Part shown: positions 1 through 7,969 of the stretch, piece by piece
Numbering within the stretch: the stretch's first letter is position 1
Layout of the letters: each line of letters opens with the position of its first letter
Assembly (NCBI RefSeq): GCF_000284035.1
Contig: NC_016887.1
Location: forward strand, 5,208,001-5,272,000
Length of the DNA stretch: 64,000 nucleotides
Direction of reading: 5' to 3'
Origin: Nocardia cyriacigeorgica GUH-2
GTDB lineage: Bacteria > Actinomycetota > Actinomycetes > Mycobacteriales > Mycobacteriaceae
Notes under the pieces: generated by a model
Databases searched by the model: none
The model's input: only the letters and a program-made list of their open reading frames with translations
Told to the model about the DNA's origin: nothing
Position numbers and translations under genes: made by a program

Positions 1-1128
1 GGCTCTGCCGTCCGGGCGTGGCAGCGGGGCTTGCTGCGTCTCGGCGAGCGTGACCTCATGCCCGCGTCGGCCGGGTCCTTCACTCGCGACGAGGTGGAGA
101 CGCTGGCCCTGCTGGCTCGCGGCCTGTCGAACGCCCAGGTCGCCGAGCACCAGCACGTCTCCCGCAGCACCGTCCAGGACCGGTTGGCTCGGGTATTCGA
201 CAAGCTCGGTGTGCACGGGCGGATTCCGGCGGTTCTGGCGGCATTGGACCGAGGAGTCATCGGCTCGGAATTGGTCGATGCTCAGCCCGTCACGGTCACC
301 CGGCCGCCGTCGTTCGCTCCTGCTGACACGAGATCGACCTCCGATGCCGTTCCTCGAGTGGTGACGACCGCGCGGCCGGAAGTACCCGTTGAGCCGACCG
401 AGCCCCCGCCACGGCGTGGTTCGCTTGTTCCGATCCTCGGCACCGATCTCTCGACCGGGCGTGATATCGAGATCGACCCGAACGATGTGCGCACGCTGAC
501 ATTGGGCAACGAGCACGGGCACGACGATGTCGTATTCCTGCCGTCGAGCTACGACCGGGATGACGCGTTCGCGCACTGGGCCGGCCGGCGCTACCGAGAC
601 CTCGACCACATCTACACGGCGTACCAGCGACCCGGCGGACCGCCGGTCAGATACACCATCGCATCGCCCGAGCCCGCGGTGTGGCAACGGGAAGTACGCG
701 CGACCGGCAAAGCGCCGTTCATCGTGATCACGCATGCCAACGGGAATCACTATTCGCTGCAGGTTCGCGTCGGTGATGGGTGGCAGGACGTGTTCGTCGG
801 CGGTGTGGAGTACGCCCGTCTGCTCACCAATAATGCTCAGTTCATGAACTTGCTCGCCCAGGACGAATACCGGCCGCTCATCATCGGATCGTGTAGTCCC
901 GCGCAGAACGGTAGCTCGACCGCTCAATTCACCGCCGAGTACCTGATCAACGAGGCCGAGATGGACCGGAATATCCACCTCGCCAAATCGGTGCTCGCTT
1001 TCCACTCCAAAGGCGATACCGCCATTTTGGCAGTAGAAGCCATGATCACCCGCAACGGCGCTCACCTGCCATTGTTCGATTCCTGGTGGGGTTCGCCATG
1101 GGCGTACGAGTACCGGCCCGACCGATAA
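1..1128 (+). CDS. LuxR-type HTH protein with C-terminal caspase-like (toxin-type) domain, 5' partial
   Basis: The frame is open from base 1, so the gene probably starts outside the window; internal candidates are TTG at 31 and ATG at 58. Counting from 31, residues about 18-75 form a LuxR/GerE-type helix-turn-helix (LLARGLSNAQVAEH, then SRSTVQDRLARVFDKLGV). A proline-rich linker follows. Residues about 225-340 resemble a caspase-like core: a hydrophobic strand ending in HANGNH, then a strand ending in LIIGSCSP, giving a possible His/Cys dyad of the kind found at the C-terminus of large actinobacterial polymorphic toxins. An immunity-like gene starts 35 bp downstream. The HTH is clear, the caspase-like assignment is inference from spacing and motif, and it may be the tail of a much larger protein. 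Confidence 0.6.
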   Translation, partial: GSAVRAWQRGLLRLGERDLMPASAGSFTRDEVETLALLARGLSNAQVAEHQHVSRSTVQDRLARVFDKLGVHGRIPAVLAALDRGVIGSELVDAQPVTVTRPPSFAPADTRSTSDAVPRVVTTARPEVPVEPTEPPPRRGSLVPILGTDLSTGRDIEIDPNDVRTLTLGNEHGHDDVVFLPSSYDRDDAFAHWAGRRYRDLDHIYTAYQRPGGPPVRYTIASPEPAVWQREVRATGKAPFIVITHANGNHYSLQVRVGDGWQDVFVGGVEYARLLTNNAQFMNLLAQDEYRPLIIGSCSPAQNGSSTAQFTAEYLINEAEMDRNIHLAKSVLAFHSKGDTAILAVEAMITRNGAHLPLFDSWWGSPWAYEYRPDR

Positions 1129-1163
1129 TGCGCACAACCGATACCCAGCATGAGGAACACCGA

Positions 1164-2543
1164 ATGACCGACAGCGGCCTCACCATCGAGCACCCCCTCC
1201 CGCGTGCGTTGACAACACTCGGCCCCGCGGGCTGGCACCGACTGGATGCCGAATTCGCCGTGACCGTGCGCGGTGAGATCGCCAACCTCGTGTATTCCGT
1301 CGGCGAGCAGCGGGTGGCAGTGCTTGCGCCGGAGCAGGTACTCGCGCTTGTCCGGCAGTTGCGGGCGGCGGCAGCTGATTCGACCGATGGTCCGTGGTGG
1401 CGATTACTGCTGACGCTCACCGAATCCGGGGCGGTGACTGTCGAATACGACTACGGCGCCGACCCATTTCCTCCGGAGCAGATGTTCGAAACGGACGCCT
1501 ATCGCGCTGATCTGGTCGCATATCCGCGCGCACACGTCCCGGTGTGGTTGGCTGCGTACATGCTGCACGCCGACCGTCAGCAGCGGACTCCGCAGCAGGC
1601 CGCCGAGCAGGCGCGCGACGATCGCGCCGACCAGGTGTGGGCCGTGCTCGCGGACAATGAGTTTCCGCCGTTTCCGGTGATGTGGGCGCGCTGGGCGACG
1701 TTGAGCGCGGCGTTCGTGGCGGCCAGGTCGCCGTGGGGGCCGCGGGTGCTGCCGTGGACCGGCGTGTTCGAGGGTGCGGCGCGCGGCGGGTCGACGCTGC
1801 ACGTGTTGCCAGGTGGGCGGGCGGTGTTGTCGGGTGGGGTGTGGAACGCGCCGGCATTGGACGCGGCCTACAACGGTGACGCCCCGCTGCCCCGTGTGTA
1901 CGCCGGCGCCCCGGAGTGGGTGGCGAATCCGGTGTTGAACGCGCGGGCGTCGTCGGGACTGCTGTCGTTCTGCTACTGGTGGGAGGGCGGGCGCTGGTAT
2001 CGCGGCGAATCACCGTCGGCCGACGAGTGCGCCACCGCCGTGCCCGGGGTCTGGACCGCCGAGATCGTCGCGGAGATCGTCGGTGGTCTCGCTGAGCCGG
2101 CGCAGGGCGCCGAGCTTGCCGCGACCCTGGTGGCCGCGGCGGAAGCCGGCGTCGTCACCCGCGAAACCCTCACCGCAGTCTTCGACGAGACCCGCTTCGA
2201 TATCGACGGCGCGCTCTACCAACTCGGCCTCGCCGGTGTGGTGTCGACCCTGCCCGATGAACTGCCGGAAGCTGCCGCGATCGCCCGCGTCCGCGACCAC
2301 ATCCTCACCAATGGCCTCGACACCACCGGATATCCGCTGTCGGAGCTGACCGCTCACCGCCTCAGCATGGGCTGGATGGTGTACGTGCCGGTGCCTGAAG
2401 GGCAGATCTCCATCGGCCGCGCCATCTTCTACGTCGCCGATGACGGCGTGCTGGAGCAGTCGTCCTCCTCGGTCGCGCCGGGCACCTACATCGCGGGCTT
2501 CGAGCAGCGGTTCACCGATCGGCACCGGCCGCTGGTGCGGTAA
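1164..2543 (+). CDS. Multidomain immunity-like protein (YezG/DUF600-like N-terminus, YrhB/Imm35-like C-terminus)
   Basis: The 459-aa product starts at ATG 1164 behind GAGG at 1152-1155. Residues about 60-140 match the YezG/DUF600 immunity pattern: WWRLLLTL, then VEYDYG, DPFPPE and YPRAHVPVWL. A middle tryptophan-rich part (about 200-310) has the look of a second antitoxin-type domain. The last 90 residues fit the YrhB/Imm35 pattern: a GWMVYVPV strand, a VADDGVLEQSSSS strand, and a terminal helix with YIAGFEQRF. Immunity proteins of polymorphic toxins are often such fusions and sit just downstream of the toxin, as here. The role as cognate immunity protein to the preceding caspase-like protein is inferred; no catalytic motif is visible. 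Confidence 0.6.
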   Translation: MTDSGLTIEHPLPRALTTLGPAGWHRLDAEFAVTVRGEIANLVYSVGEQRVAVLAPEQVLALVRQLRAAAADSTDGPWWRLLLTLTESGAVTVEYDYGADPFPPEQMFETDAYRADLVAYPRAHVPVWLAAYMLHADRQQRTPQQAAEQARDDRADQVWAVLADNEFPPFPVMWARWATLSAAFVAARSPWGPRVLPWTGVFEGAARGGSTLHVLPGGRAVLSGGVWNAPALDAAYNGDAPLPRVYAGAPEWVANPVLNARASSGLLSFCYWWEGGRWYRGESPSADECATAVPGVWTAEIVAEIVGGLAEPAQGAELAATLVAAAEAGVVTRETLTAVFDETRFDIDGALYQLGLAGVVSTLPDELPEAAAIARVRDHILTNGLDTTGYPLSELTAHRLSMGWMVYVPVPEGQISIGRAIFYVADDGVLEQSSSSVAPGTYIAGFEQRFTDRHRPLVR

Positions 2544-2549
2544 TCCTGC

Positions 2550-3215
2550 TCAAATCCGCAGGTCCTCGACTCGCCGGCGCAGGTGATCGAGAAACTTCTC
2601 CGGATCGTCGAATTCGGCCGGGTCGATGGGCTCGCCGAAGTGAATCGTCACCTGCTGCCTGCGATCGAAGGTGGGACCGTCACCGCGAAACCGCCGCATC
2701 GGCATCACCCGATCTGTGCCGGTGGTCCCGACCGGAACCACCGGAACACCGCTAGCCAACGCCAGTTTCGCTACGCCCGGCTTGTACGGTACGTCCTCCC
2801 CTGGCCCGACCAGGCGCCCCTCCGGATAGATGATCAGCACTCCCCCGTGCCGCAGGATCTGCTCGGCCTGCGAGATCGCCGCCTGCCCCGACGCCCCATC
2901 GCGCCGCACCACCGGAATCTGCCCGAGCCGCCGCACCAACCACCCGGCCACCGGCCACGACCACAGCTCCGCCATCGCGATCGCCACCGCCCGCCGCCGC
3001 AACGCACCCCACAAGAACAGCGCGTCCAACATCGAAATGTGGTTGCCGGCAATGATCGCCGGGCCGTTGCTCGGCACCCGTTCCCGCCCGAGCACCGTGA
3101 CCCGGACGAGGTTCGACCAGGCCAGCATCCGGAGAATCCGGCGCACCACCTGCGTCACCACCCACGCCCGCTTACCCAGCCCCTTCGGCCGCCCCGTATG
3201 TTCGCCCATTCCCAC
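2550..3215 (-). CDS. 1-acyl-sn-glycerol-3-phosphate acyltransferase (PlsC family)
   Basis: This 221-aa protein belongs to the PlsC/AGPAT family, which moves an acyl chain to lysophosphatidate or a related lysolipid at the membrane. The HX4D motif is NHISMLD near residue 58, with Asp following the His at the canonical spacing. The acceptor-binding motif is YPEGR near residue 131, and VVPVGTTG near residue 160 is the usual third block. A short hydrophobic stretch precedes HX4D. Length is typical for a single-domain member. The gene ends 6 bp from the convergent immunity-like gene. Substrate specificity cannot be told from sequence; other family members acylate mannosides or ornithine lipids. 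Confidence 0.85.
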   Translation of the reverse strand: MGMGEHTGRPKGLGKRAWVVTQVVRRILRMLAWSNLVRVTVLGRERVPSNGPAIIAGNHISMLDALFLWGALRRRAVAIAMAELWSWPVAGWLVRRLGQIPVVRRDGASGQAAISQAEQILRHGGVLIIYPEGRLVGPGEDVPYKPGVAKLALASGVPVVPVGTTGTDRVMPMRRFRGDGPTFDRRQQVTIHFGEPIDPAEFDDPEKFLDHLRRRVEDLRI

Positions 3216-3379
3216 CTCGCTTCTCGCTCGACGTTTCGATCGTCGCGTGCGCGACGGGTCGACGACAGTGGGGAACTACTCGAGGTCACTACTCAGCACG
3301 CCACTCATCGAGTTCGATATCGCTGGGCAGTACGCCGATTCGGTCCCTATGGGTGTCCGATGGACACTGGATGGACAAG

Positions 3380-4078
3380 CTATGCGATGTGTATGCGTGG
3401 TGCCGGCTTCCGAATCAAGCGGAGCGCCAACAGCACAACCCACATTCCACCGGCAAAGATCCCGAGCCTTTCGATAAGACCTGCCGGTCCGCCCTCGGCC
3501 AATTTGGCGATGAGGGCGAAAACGACGTAAGAGATCGGCACCAGCAGGCCGGTGGCAACCGAATACCGATACCAGCCGCGGCCTGCGAGCTCTTTCCGCC
3601 GAGCCAGCACGAAGCAAGCCGCCGGCAGCGAAGTGAACTGAACCAGGCCCAGCAGGGTGTGAATGGCGCCGTGGACGGTGAGTACTTCCGGCTCGCCAGG
3701 CGGGTAACCCAGAGAGGGGTCGGGAAGGATGGGCCCGATGGCGAAGAAGGTGAAACCATAGATGCCGAGCAGAATCGGGGCCCAGGTGGTGCCGCGTCCG
3801 GTCCGGATAACCTGCCTGGTTCCGACGGCAAAGGCGATGAGAAGCGTTCCGGTGACGATGTAGTTGGTTATCTGCATCCACCCGCCGGGCCCCAGTTCGA
3901 GATTGCTGTCGGGGACCACCAGGGCGTTGTAGTCGGGACGCAGTGCGCCGAGGATGAGCACGGCGAAAATATTGAGCAGTGGGGCGATCACACCGCACGC
4001 CAGCAGCAGTCTCGTCGCGGTCGACTGTCCGCCGGTGCCTTGCGTGTGCGGCTTCGCCTGGCCGAGGGTGTCCGTCAC
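3380..4078 (-). CDS. DUF998 family integral membrane protein
   Basis: The 232-aa product starts at GTG 4078, preceded by GAGAGGA at good spacing; the open frame extends further upstream to 4453 but that part overlaps the AraC gene and reads as an antisense shadow. It has about six hydrophobic helices, beginning LLLACGVIAPLLNIFAV, with the conserved GPGGWMQITNYIVTG segment of DUF998 proteins. A short basic C-terminus faces the cytoplasm. Family members are membrane proteins of unknown function, often next to transcription regulators. Here an AraC-type regulator lies 89 bp upstream in the same direction, so co-regulation is likely. Confidence 0.75.
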   Translation of the reverse strand: MTDTLGQAKPHTQGTGGQSTATRLLLACGVIAPLLNIFAVLILGALRPDYNALVVPDSNLELGPGGWMQITNYIVTGTLLIAFAVGTRQVIRTGRGTTWAPILLGIYGFTFFAIGPILPDPSLGYPPGEPEVLTVHGAIHTLLGLVQFTSLPAACFVLARRKELAGRGWYRYSVATGLLVPISYVVFALIAKLAEGGPAGLIERLGIFAGGMWVVLLALRLIRKPAPRIHIA

Positions 4079-4167
4079 GGCAGGTGTCCTCTCATTGTCG
4101 ATCAGGGTGATCGAGTCGCGGCCGGATCGCCGACCGCACTCGAGTCGCACCACTATCGACCGACCGG

Positions 4168-5022
4168 TCACCCCGGGGATTGGAAAAATGTTCCCCAAGC
4201 CTGGTACCGCTCCCGCGCGATGAACGGCAGATTGCCTACATGCAGTGCCCCGGGCGTGCGCTCGGCGAAGATCGACACACCCCGGCAGAGATGGGCCTGA
4301 TCGGTATACCCACACACCGCCGCGACCTCGGCCGCCGGCCGCCCCGCCAGCAAACCGCCGACCGCCCGCCGGAACCGCACCAGCATCGCCGCCCGCTTCG
4401 GCGTCACACCGATCTGCGATTCGAACCTCCCCCAGAGCCTTTTCCGGCTCCACCCGATCGACTCGGCCAGCTCACCGACCTTCACCTGACCACCGGAGGC
4501 CAGTATGCGATGCCAGGCGTCGATCACCTCCGGATCCGGTGCCCGGCCGGCTCTTTCGCGCCGAGCCAGAAACGATCTCGTCAACGCGGACCGCTCCTCC
4601 CAGCTCCCCGCCACCGCAAGCCGCTCCCGCAGCCGTCGGACCTCCGTCCCCCATAACTCGTCCGACGGGACAGCCCCATGCCCCAGATCCTTTGCCGCCA
4701 CCCCCAGCACCGAATACGCCCGAATCGGCGACAACCGCACCTCCACGCACGCCGCCTGCCCGCTACGAACCCGCATGGCCGCCATCGAAGGCCCCACCAC
4801 GAAACCACCCAGCCTTTGCCGCCCATCGACATCGTCGACAACCACATCGTGCCCCGCGAACTCGACCACCACTGCGACCGCCGTCGTCGCCGCAGCCCGC
4901 AAATCCAACCCCACCCCACCAACGTCGCGGAATCCGATCATCGCCGCCCCTGGCCCCGCGGCGGACGGCCCCGCAATATCCCAGCCCACACCAGGCGTGC
5001 AGCCGAAGTCCGCTAATCCCAC
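4168..5022 (-). CDS. AraC family transcriptional regulator
   Basis: This 284-aa protein starts at GTG 5022. The N-terminal half (about 1-130) is a sensory domain resembling those fused to AraC helices in actinobacterial regulators (GGFVVGPSM, then RLSPIRAYSVLGV). The C-terminal part (about 165-265) holds the two AraC helix-turn-helices: VGELAESIGWSRKRLWGRFE and AEVAAVCGYTDQAHLCR. It lies directly upstream of the DUF998 gene in the same direction, the obvious first target. The inducer is unknown. The DNA upstream, 5023-5428, contains no gene I trust. Confidence 0.8.
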   Translation of the reverse strand: MGLADFGCTPGVGWDIAGPSAAGPGAAMIGFRDVGGVGLDLRAAATTAVAVVVEFAGHDVVVDDVDGRQRLGGFVVGPSMAAMRVRSGQAACVEVRLSPIRAYSVLGVAAKDLGHGAVPSDELWGTEVRRLRERLAVAGSWEERSALTRSFLARRERAGRAPDPEVIDAWHRILASGGQVKVGELAESIGWSRKRLWGRFESQIGVTPKRAAMLVRFRRAVGGLLAGRPAAEVAAVCGYTDQAHLCRGVSIFAERTPGALHVGNLPFIARERYQAWGTFFQSPG

Positions 5023-5428
5023 CGGTTCAGGCTACGGCCGCACGTCGCCGCGACTATCCCCATTCGGTGCGGTGGTGCGATTCGGTCGACCGCCGCAACT
5101 CCTGGCGGGCCAAGCTCTCACCGACGCCCAAGGATTCATCCTTGCCTGCCGACCAGTGAACCGCGGCGGTCCGGGGTTCCCTCGCGTGCAGCCGGACACC
5201 GTTTCCGATTTGGGTACCGCAGCGGTTGTCATCGCGCTAGGGGCCGTCTCCGGCTGCGCCGGGGCCCAATCGTCCGGGTACGACGAGCCGACTTTGCCAC
5301 ATGATGTGGACGCGATAACGACGCTCGGTGTGACCGCCAGCAAACCCCTCGTTGCCACGGTCGTTCTGCAGTTGGCCGGGGAAGGACGGCCGCAAAATCA
5401 CAGTCCGGCAACTGCTACAGAACCTCGG
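5023..5428. other. Intergenic region without a convincing gene
   Basis: This 400-bp stretch holds the promoter side of the AraC gene. A plus-strand reading around 5195-5400 has a lipobox-like segment (VVIALGAVSGCAGAQ) but no good start and runs into the tandem repeat, so at most it is a decayed lipoprotein gene. I see no RNA gene. Confidence 0.4.
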
Positions 5429-5429
5429 A

Positions 5430-5735
5430 CAACCCGCATCCCGCGACGGGCAAAACCGCGAGGGAGTGCGTGGGGGGCGAAGCCAACGAACAGCGCACGA
5501 CCCAAGACGGGCAGACCCGGGAGGGGCCCGGGAACGAAGCCCGCCAGACGGCCCGCCACCCGAGACGGGCAAACCCGGGAGGGGGACCAGGGGCGAAGCC
5601 AACGAACGACGCACGACCCGAGACGGGCAAACCCGGGGGGGGATCCGGGGGACGAAGCCAACGAACGACGCACGACCCGAGACGGGCAGACCTGGTAGGG
5701 GGTCCGGGGGCGAAGCCCTCCGGGTGGGGTTTGGG
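5430..5735. repeat. Tandem GC-rich repeat, about five units of 58-61 bp
   Basis: Unit starts can be tracked by the core GACGGGCA at 5445, 5506, 5564, 5622 and 5681, giving periods of 61, 58, 58 and 59 bp. Each unit also has GGCGAAGCCAACGAACG or a variant, followed by CGCACGACCCGA. The array runs downstream of the ancestral tRNA-Ala position. A shorter copy occurs at 15475-15600 and a single-core relic at about 47920. Several open frames cross the array on both strands only because its composition lacks stops. It is not a CRISPR: there is no division into constant repeat and variable spacer. Confidence 0.85.
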
Positions 5736-5737
5736 GG

Positions 5738-5756
5738 CTTCGCCCCCAAAAAACAC
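5738..5756. repeat. GGGGGC-TTCGCC hairpin in a block shared with the island end
   Basis: A short inverted repeat (TTGGGGGCTTCGCCCCCAA) is followed by AAAACACGCGGAACC. The same block, differing by one G, lies at about 15594-15625 beside the intact tRNA-Ala. Read on the minus strand it comes after the tRNA terminator, so it may be a backup terminator or part of a dispersed repeat family. Confidence 0.6.
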
Positions 5757-5768
5757 GCGGAACCCACC

Positions 5769-5801
5769 AAAAAGGCGAGCGCTCTGCGCGAGCACTCGCC
5801 T
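5769..5801 (-). terminator. Ancestral tRNA-Ala terminator stranded at the island's left end
   Basis: On the minus strand a 12-bp stem (AGGCGAGTGCTC with GAGCGCTCGCCT, one G-T pair) with a 5-nt loop is followed by a T run. It sits just past the tRNA-Ala 3' fragment, as expected for the original terminator of the gene before the island split it off. The stem sequence differs from the terminator now serving the intact tRNA. Confidence 0.7.
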
Positions 5802-5806
5802 CCGTG

Positions 5807-5849
5807 GGTGGAGCTAAGGGGAATCGAACCCCTGACCTTCTCGATGCGA
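5807..5849 (-). repeat. attR-like site: 3' half of tRNA-Ala, 43-bp direct repeat
   Basis: These 43 bases are identical to 15667-15709. Read on the minus strand they contain tRNA-Ala nucleotides 33-73, from the anticodon loop through the T arm (GGTTCGAATCC) to the discriminator A, plus two following bases. The 5' half of the tRNA is missing: after the identity the sequence turns into unrelated DNA. This is the classic leftover of site-specific integration by a tyrosine recombinase into a tRNA gene. It cannot fold as a tRNA. Confidence 0.88.
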
Positions 5850-6190
5850 GGAGGCATCACTACCCGACGCAACTCAGGGCAACCGTCGATAAGCCCAAAA
5901 CAACCTTCTTGCTGCGTAAACATGGCCGAACAACAACTCGCGACAACTCGAAGAAATGTTCGACAACTATGCGCATCAACGGAATTTGTTGTGACATAGC
6001 TGGATCATGTGCACTTCGCCGGGGTCGCTGAGCGGGAACCGAACTCGTCCTCAAACACATCAGCACTATTGGGCTGCTCACCATCCGAACGTTGACCGGC
6101 GTACCGGGTTGAATCGGGGTCGCGAAGGTCGGCGGGGTGCACGTCGTGGCGGGCCTGGCTGCCGCCTAGTAGGCCGGAGCTCTGACCGCG
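5850..6190. other. Left end of the island, no gene seen
   Basis: No convincing coding sequence is present. The core CGACAACT occurs at 5941-5948 and again at 5961-5968, 20 bp apart, with a related GAACAACAACTCG at about 5929. Such repeats near an attachment site may be arm-type integrase binding sites, but this is only a suggestion. Confidence 0.35.
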
Positions 6191-6398
6191 GACGCGGTCG
6201 CGTTGGAAGCCCGCAAGATCGGAGAGTCCGGGCCGACCGAAACACCGCTGGTCGAGCTCGAGGCACCGGGCGCCGTCTCCTCGCTGACACAGCGCCGGCT
6301 CGCGTTGCTGCCACCGGATCGGCGCCCACTGCCATCAGCGGCGCATACGACCAGTTGCTCCGCCGCACCCCCACAACGAAAGGCAGTTCCGCAGGATG
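6191..6398 (+). pseudogene. IS21-family IstA transposase, C-terminal remnant
   Basis: One frame reads ALEARKIGESGPTETPLVEL and continues to RRLALLPPDRRPLPS, after which the match moves to another frame (AYDQLLRRTPTT). This is the characteristic end of IS21-family IstA transposases just before IstB. The 5' part of the gene is gone and the end is frameshifted, so it is not functional. Confidence 0.7.
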
Positions 6399-6629
6399 AC
6401 GACCACGCGTCGACGGCATGGAATGACCGAGCAGGCGGCAGACGCCGCGGTCGACCAGGCCTGCCGGATGCTGCGGCTTCCGACAGTCCGGTCCCAGTTC
6501 AACGAGATCGCCGAAGCTGCGACTCGTGACCAGATGACCTACCGGGCGTTCCTGGCGGACTTGCTGCTGGCCGAATGCGACGACCGGGCACGGCGCCGCT
6601 CCGAACGCCGCATTCGCGCGGCGGGGTGA
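6396..6629 (+). pseudogene. IS21-family IstB helper ATPase, N-terminal remnant cut by IS3
   Basis: The 77-aa fragment has the N-terminal IstB region (MLRLPTVRSQFNEIAE, then YRAFLADLLLAECDDRARRR) but ends before the AAA+ ATPase core, so the Walker motifs are lost. Its stop codon, TGA at 6627-6629, is the first three bases of the inverted repeat of the following IS3-family element. The insertion therefore both truncated the gene and supplied its stop. Confidence 0.8.
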
Positions 6630-6652
6630 ATCGCCCCGGTGAGTCCGGAGAC

Positions 6653-7537
6653 CTATTGGTGTGACAGCCCGGCGGGTTGCTGGGCTGGGTGTTGAGCGTA
6701 GTGGGCTGCTTCCATCTCGGCCGGTGGTAGGTCGCCGCAGTACTGGTAGAGACGGCGGTGGTTGAACCAGTCGACCCATTCGGCGGTGGCGAACTCGACC
6801 TGGTCGACGCTGCGCCACGGGCCTCGTGGTTTGATCAGCTCGGTTTTGTAGAGGCCGTTGATCGTTTCGGCCAGCGCGTTGTCGTAGCTCGATCCGACCG
6901 CACCGACACTGGGCTGGATCCCGGCCTCCGCGAGCCGCTCGGTGAACGCGATAGCCGTATATTGAGATCCCCTATCCGTGTGGTGCACAACATCTTTCAC
7001 GTTCCATCCTTCGCGTTCACGGGTCCAGATCGCGTGTTCGATCGCGTCCAGCACCAGCGTCGTGGTCATCGACGTCGACAGCCGCCAGCCCAGGATCCGG
7101 CGGGCATAAGCGTCGATCACGAAAGCCACATACACCCACCCCGACCACGTCGACACATACGTGATGTCTGAGACCCACAACCGGTTCGGCGCTGCCGGCG
7201 CGAACCGGCGTTGCACCAGATCCGCAGCCGTGGGTGCGACCGGATCGGCGATCGTGGTGCGCTTGGCCCGGCCACGCGAGATCCCGCGCAGCCCGGCCTC
7301 GCGCATCAACCGTTCCACCGTGCAACGGGCCACCGGATAGCCTTCACGGTTGAGCTGCAGCCATACCTTGCGGGCCCCGTAGACACCGAAGTTCTCCCGG
7401 TGCACCCGCCGGATCTGGGCGGTCAGCGCCTCATCGCGGCGCCGGCGGGCCGACGGGACCCGGTTGCGGTGTTCGTAGTAGGTCGAGGGGGCGAGGTTCA
7501 CGCCGAGCTCGCCGAGCGCGGCGCAGATAGACTCCAC
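6653..7537 (-). CDS. IS3-family transposase OrfB (DDE integrase domain)
   Basis: OrfB is the catalytic half of an IS3 transposase. The rve-type core has Asp in WVSDITYVSTW, Asp in HHTDRGSQYT and Glu in DNALAETINGLYKTEL, so the DDE triad is complete. The N-terminal HTH_21-like region (YYEHRNR, IRRVHRENFGVYGARKVW) is present. The reading frame is open upstream of the ATG to about 7610 (PLICRFVTEHAG), so the natural product is probably an OrfAB fusion made by a -1 frameshift near the end of orfA. Confidence 0.9.
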   Translation of the reverse strand: MESICAALGELGVNLAPSTYYEHRNRVPSARRRRDEALTAQIRRVHRENFGVYGARKVWLQLNREGYPVARCTVERLMREAGLRGISRGRAKRTTIADPVAPTAADLVQRRFAPAAPNRLWVSDITYVSTWSGWVYVAFVIDAYARRILGWRLSTSMTTTLVLDAIEHAIWTREREGWNVKDVVHHTDRGSQYTAIAFTERLAEAGIQPSVGAVGSSYDNALAETINGLYKTELIKPRGPWRSVDQVEFATAEWVDWFNHRRLYQYCGDLPPAEMEAAHYAQHPAQQPAGLSHQ

Positions 7538-7596
7538 ACCCCACTGCAGGCCGCCGCTGTCGCGGCGGCCTGCGTGTTCGGTGACGAACCTGCAGA

Positions 7597-7923
7597 TCAG
7601 CGGCTTGGCCGGTCTATCTCGGCCGCGAAGAAAGCCGACGCCGTCTTCAGAATCGCGTTGGCGCGCTTGAGTTCTGCGTTCTCCCGCCGCAACCGCTTCA
7701 GCTCTGCCGATTCCTCGCTCGTGACCCCGGCACGGCTACCGGCATCGACCTGAGCTTGCCGCATCCATTTGCGGACCGTTTCGGTCGAGCCGATCCCCAG
7801 CAGCTCGGCGACCGCAGCCATCGCCGCCCACTCGGTGCTGTGCTGGTCGCGGATCTCGGCGACCATCCGCACCGCCCGCTCACGCAACTCCGGCGGATAC
7901 CTCTTCGAACTCACAGACTTCAT
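7597..7923 (-). CDS. IS3-family OrfA (transposase HTH subunit)
   Basis: The 108-aa OrfA starts with the usual KRYPPELRERAVRMV, has a helix-turn-helix (AVAELLGIGSTETVRKWMRQ) and ends in a leucine-zipper-like coiled coil (EELKRLRRENAELKRANAILK in outline). It overlaps the open frame of OrfB by a -1 step, consistent with programmed frameshifting. OrfA binds the terminal inverted repeats and regulates transposition. Confidence 0.9.
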   Translation of the reverse strand: MKSVSSKRYPPELRERAVRMVAEIRDQHSTEWAAMAAVAELLGIGSTETVRKWMRQAQVDAGSRAGVTSEESAELKRLRRENAELKRANAILKTASAFFAAEIDRPSR

Positions 7924-7969
7924 CCTCTCTCAAGAGACGAAGCCTCCGGACATGCCGGGGGGATTCACG

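Larger units (their letters stand above)
6627..7967 (-). mobile_element. IS3-family insertion sequence, 1341 bp, apparently complete
   Basis: The ends are imperfect inverted repeats: TGAATCGCCCCGG...GTCCGGAG on the left and, reverse-complemented, TGAATCCCCCCGG...GTCCGGAG on the right. Two overlapping genes on the minus strand encode OrfA and OrfB. No clean target duplication is visible (GGG on the left, CGG on the right). The flanks are two different genes, IstB and a relaxase-like fragment, so the insertion was accompanied or followed by a deletion, or the left and right flanks came together earlier. Confidence 0.88.

Noticed and set aside
5195..5420. Lipoprotein-like reading (VVIALGAVSGCAGAQ)
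   Set aside because: No start codon with a ribosome site, and the frame passes into the tandem repeat; at most a decayed gene.
5430..5735. CRISPR-like regular repeats
   Set aside because: The whole 58-61 bp unit is conserved, with no separate constant repeat and variable spacer, and no cas genes are near.
5807..5849. A second tRNA-Ala gene
   Set aside because: Only nucleotides 33-73 are present; acceptor 5' strand, D arm and half the anticodon stem are missing, so it is an attachment remnant.
5237..5923. Long proline/glycine/arginine-rich frames across the repeat array
   Set aside because: They arise in several frames from the repeat's composition, run through the tRNA fragment and terminator, and have no start signals.
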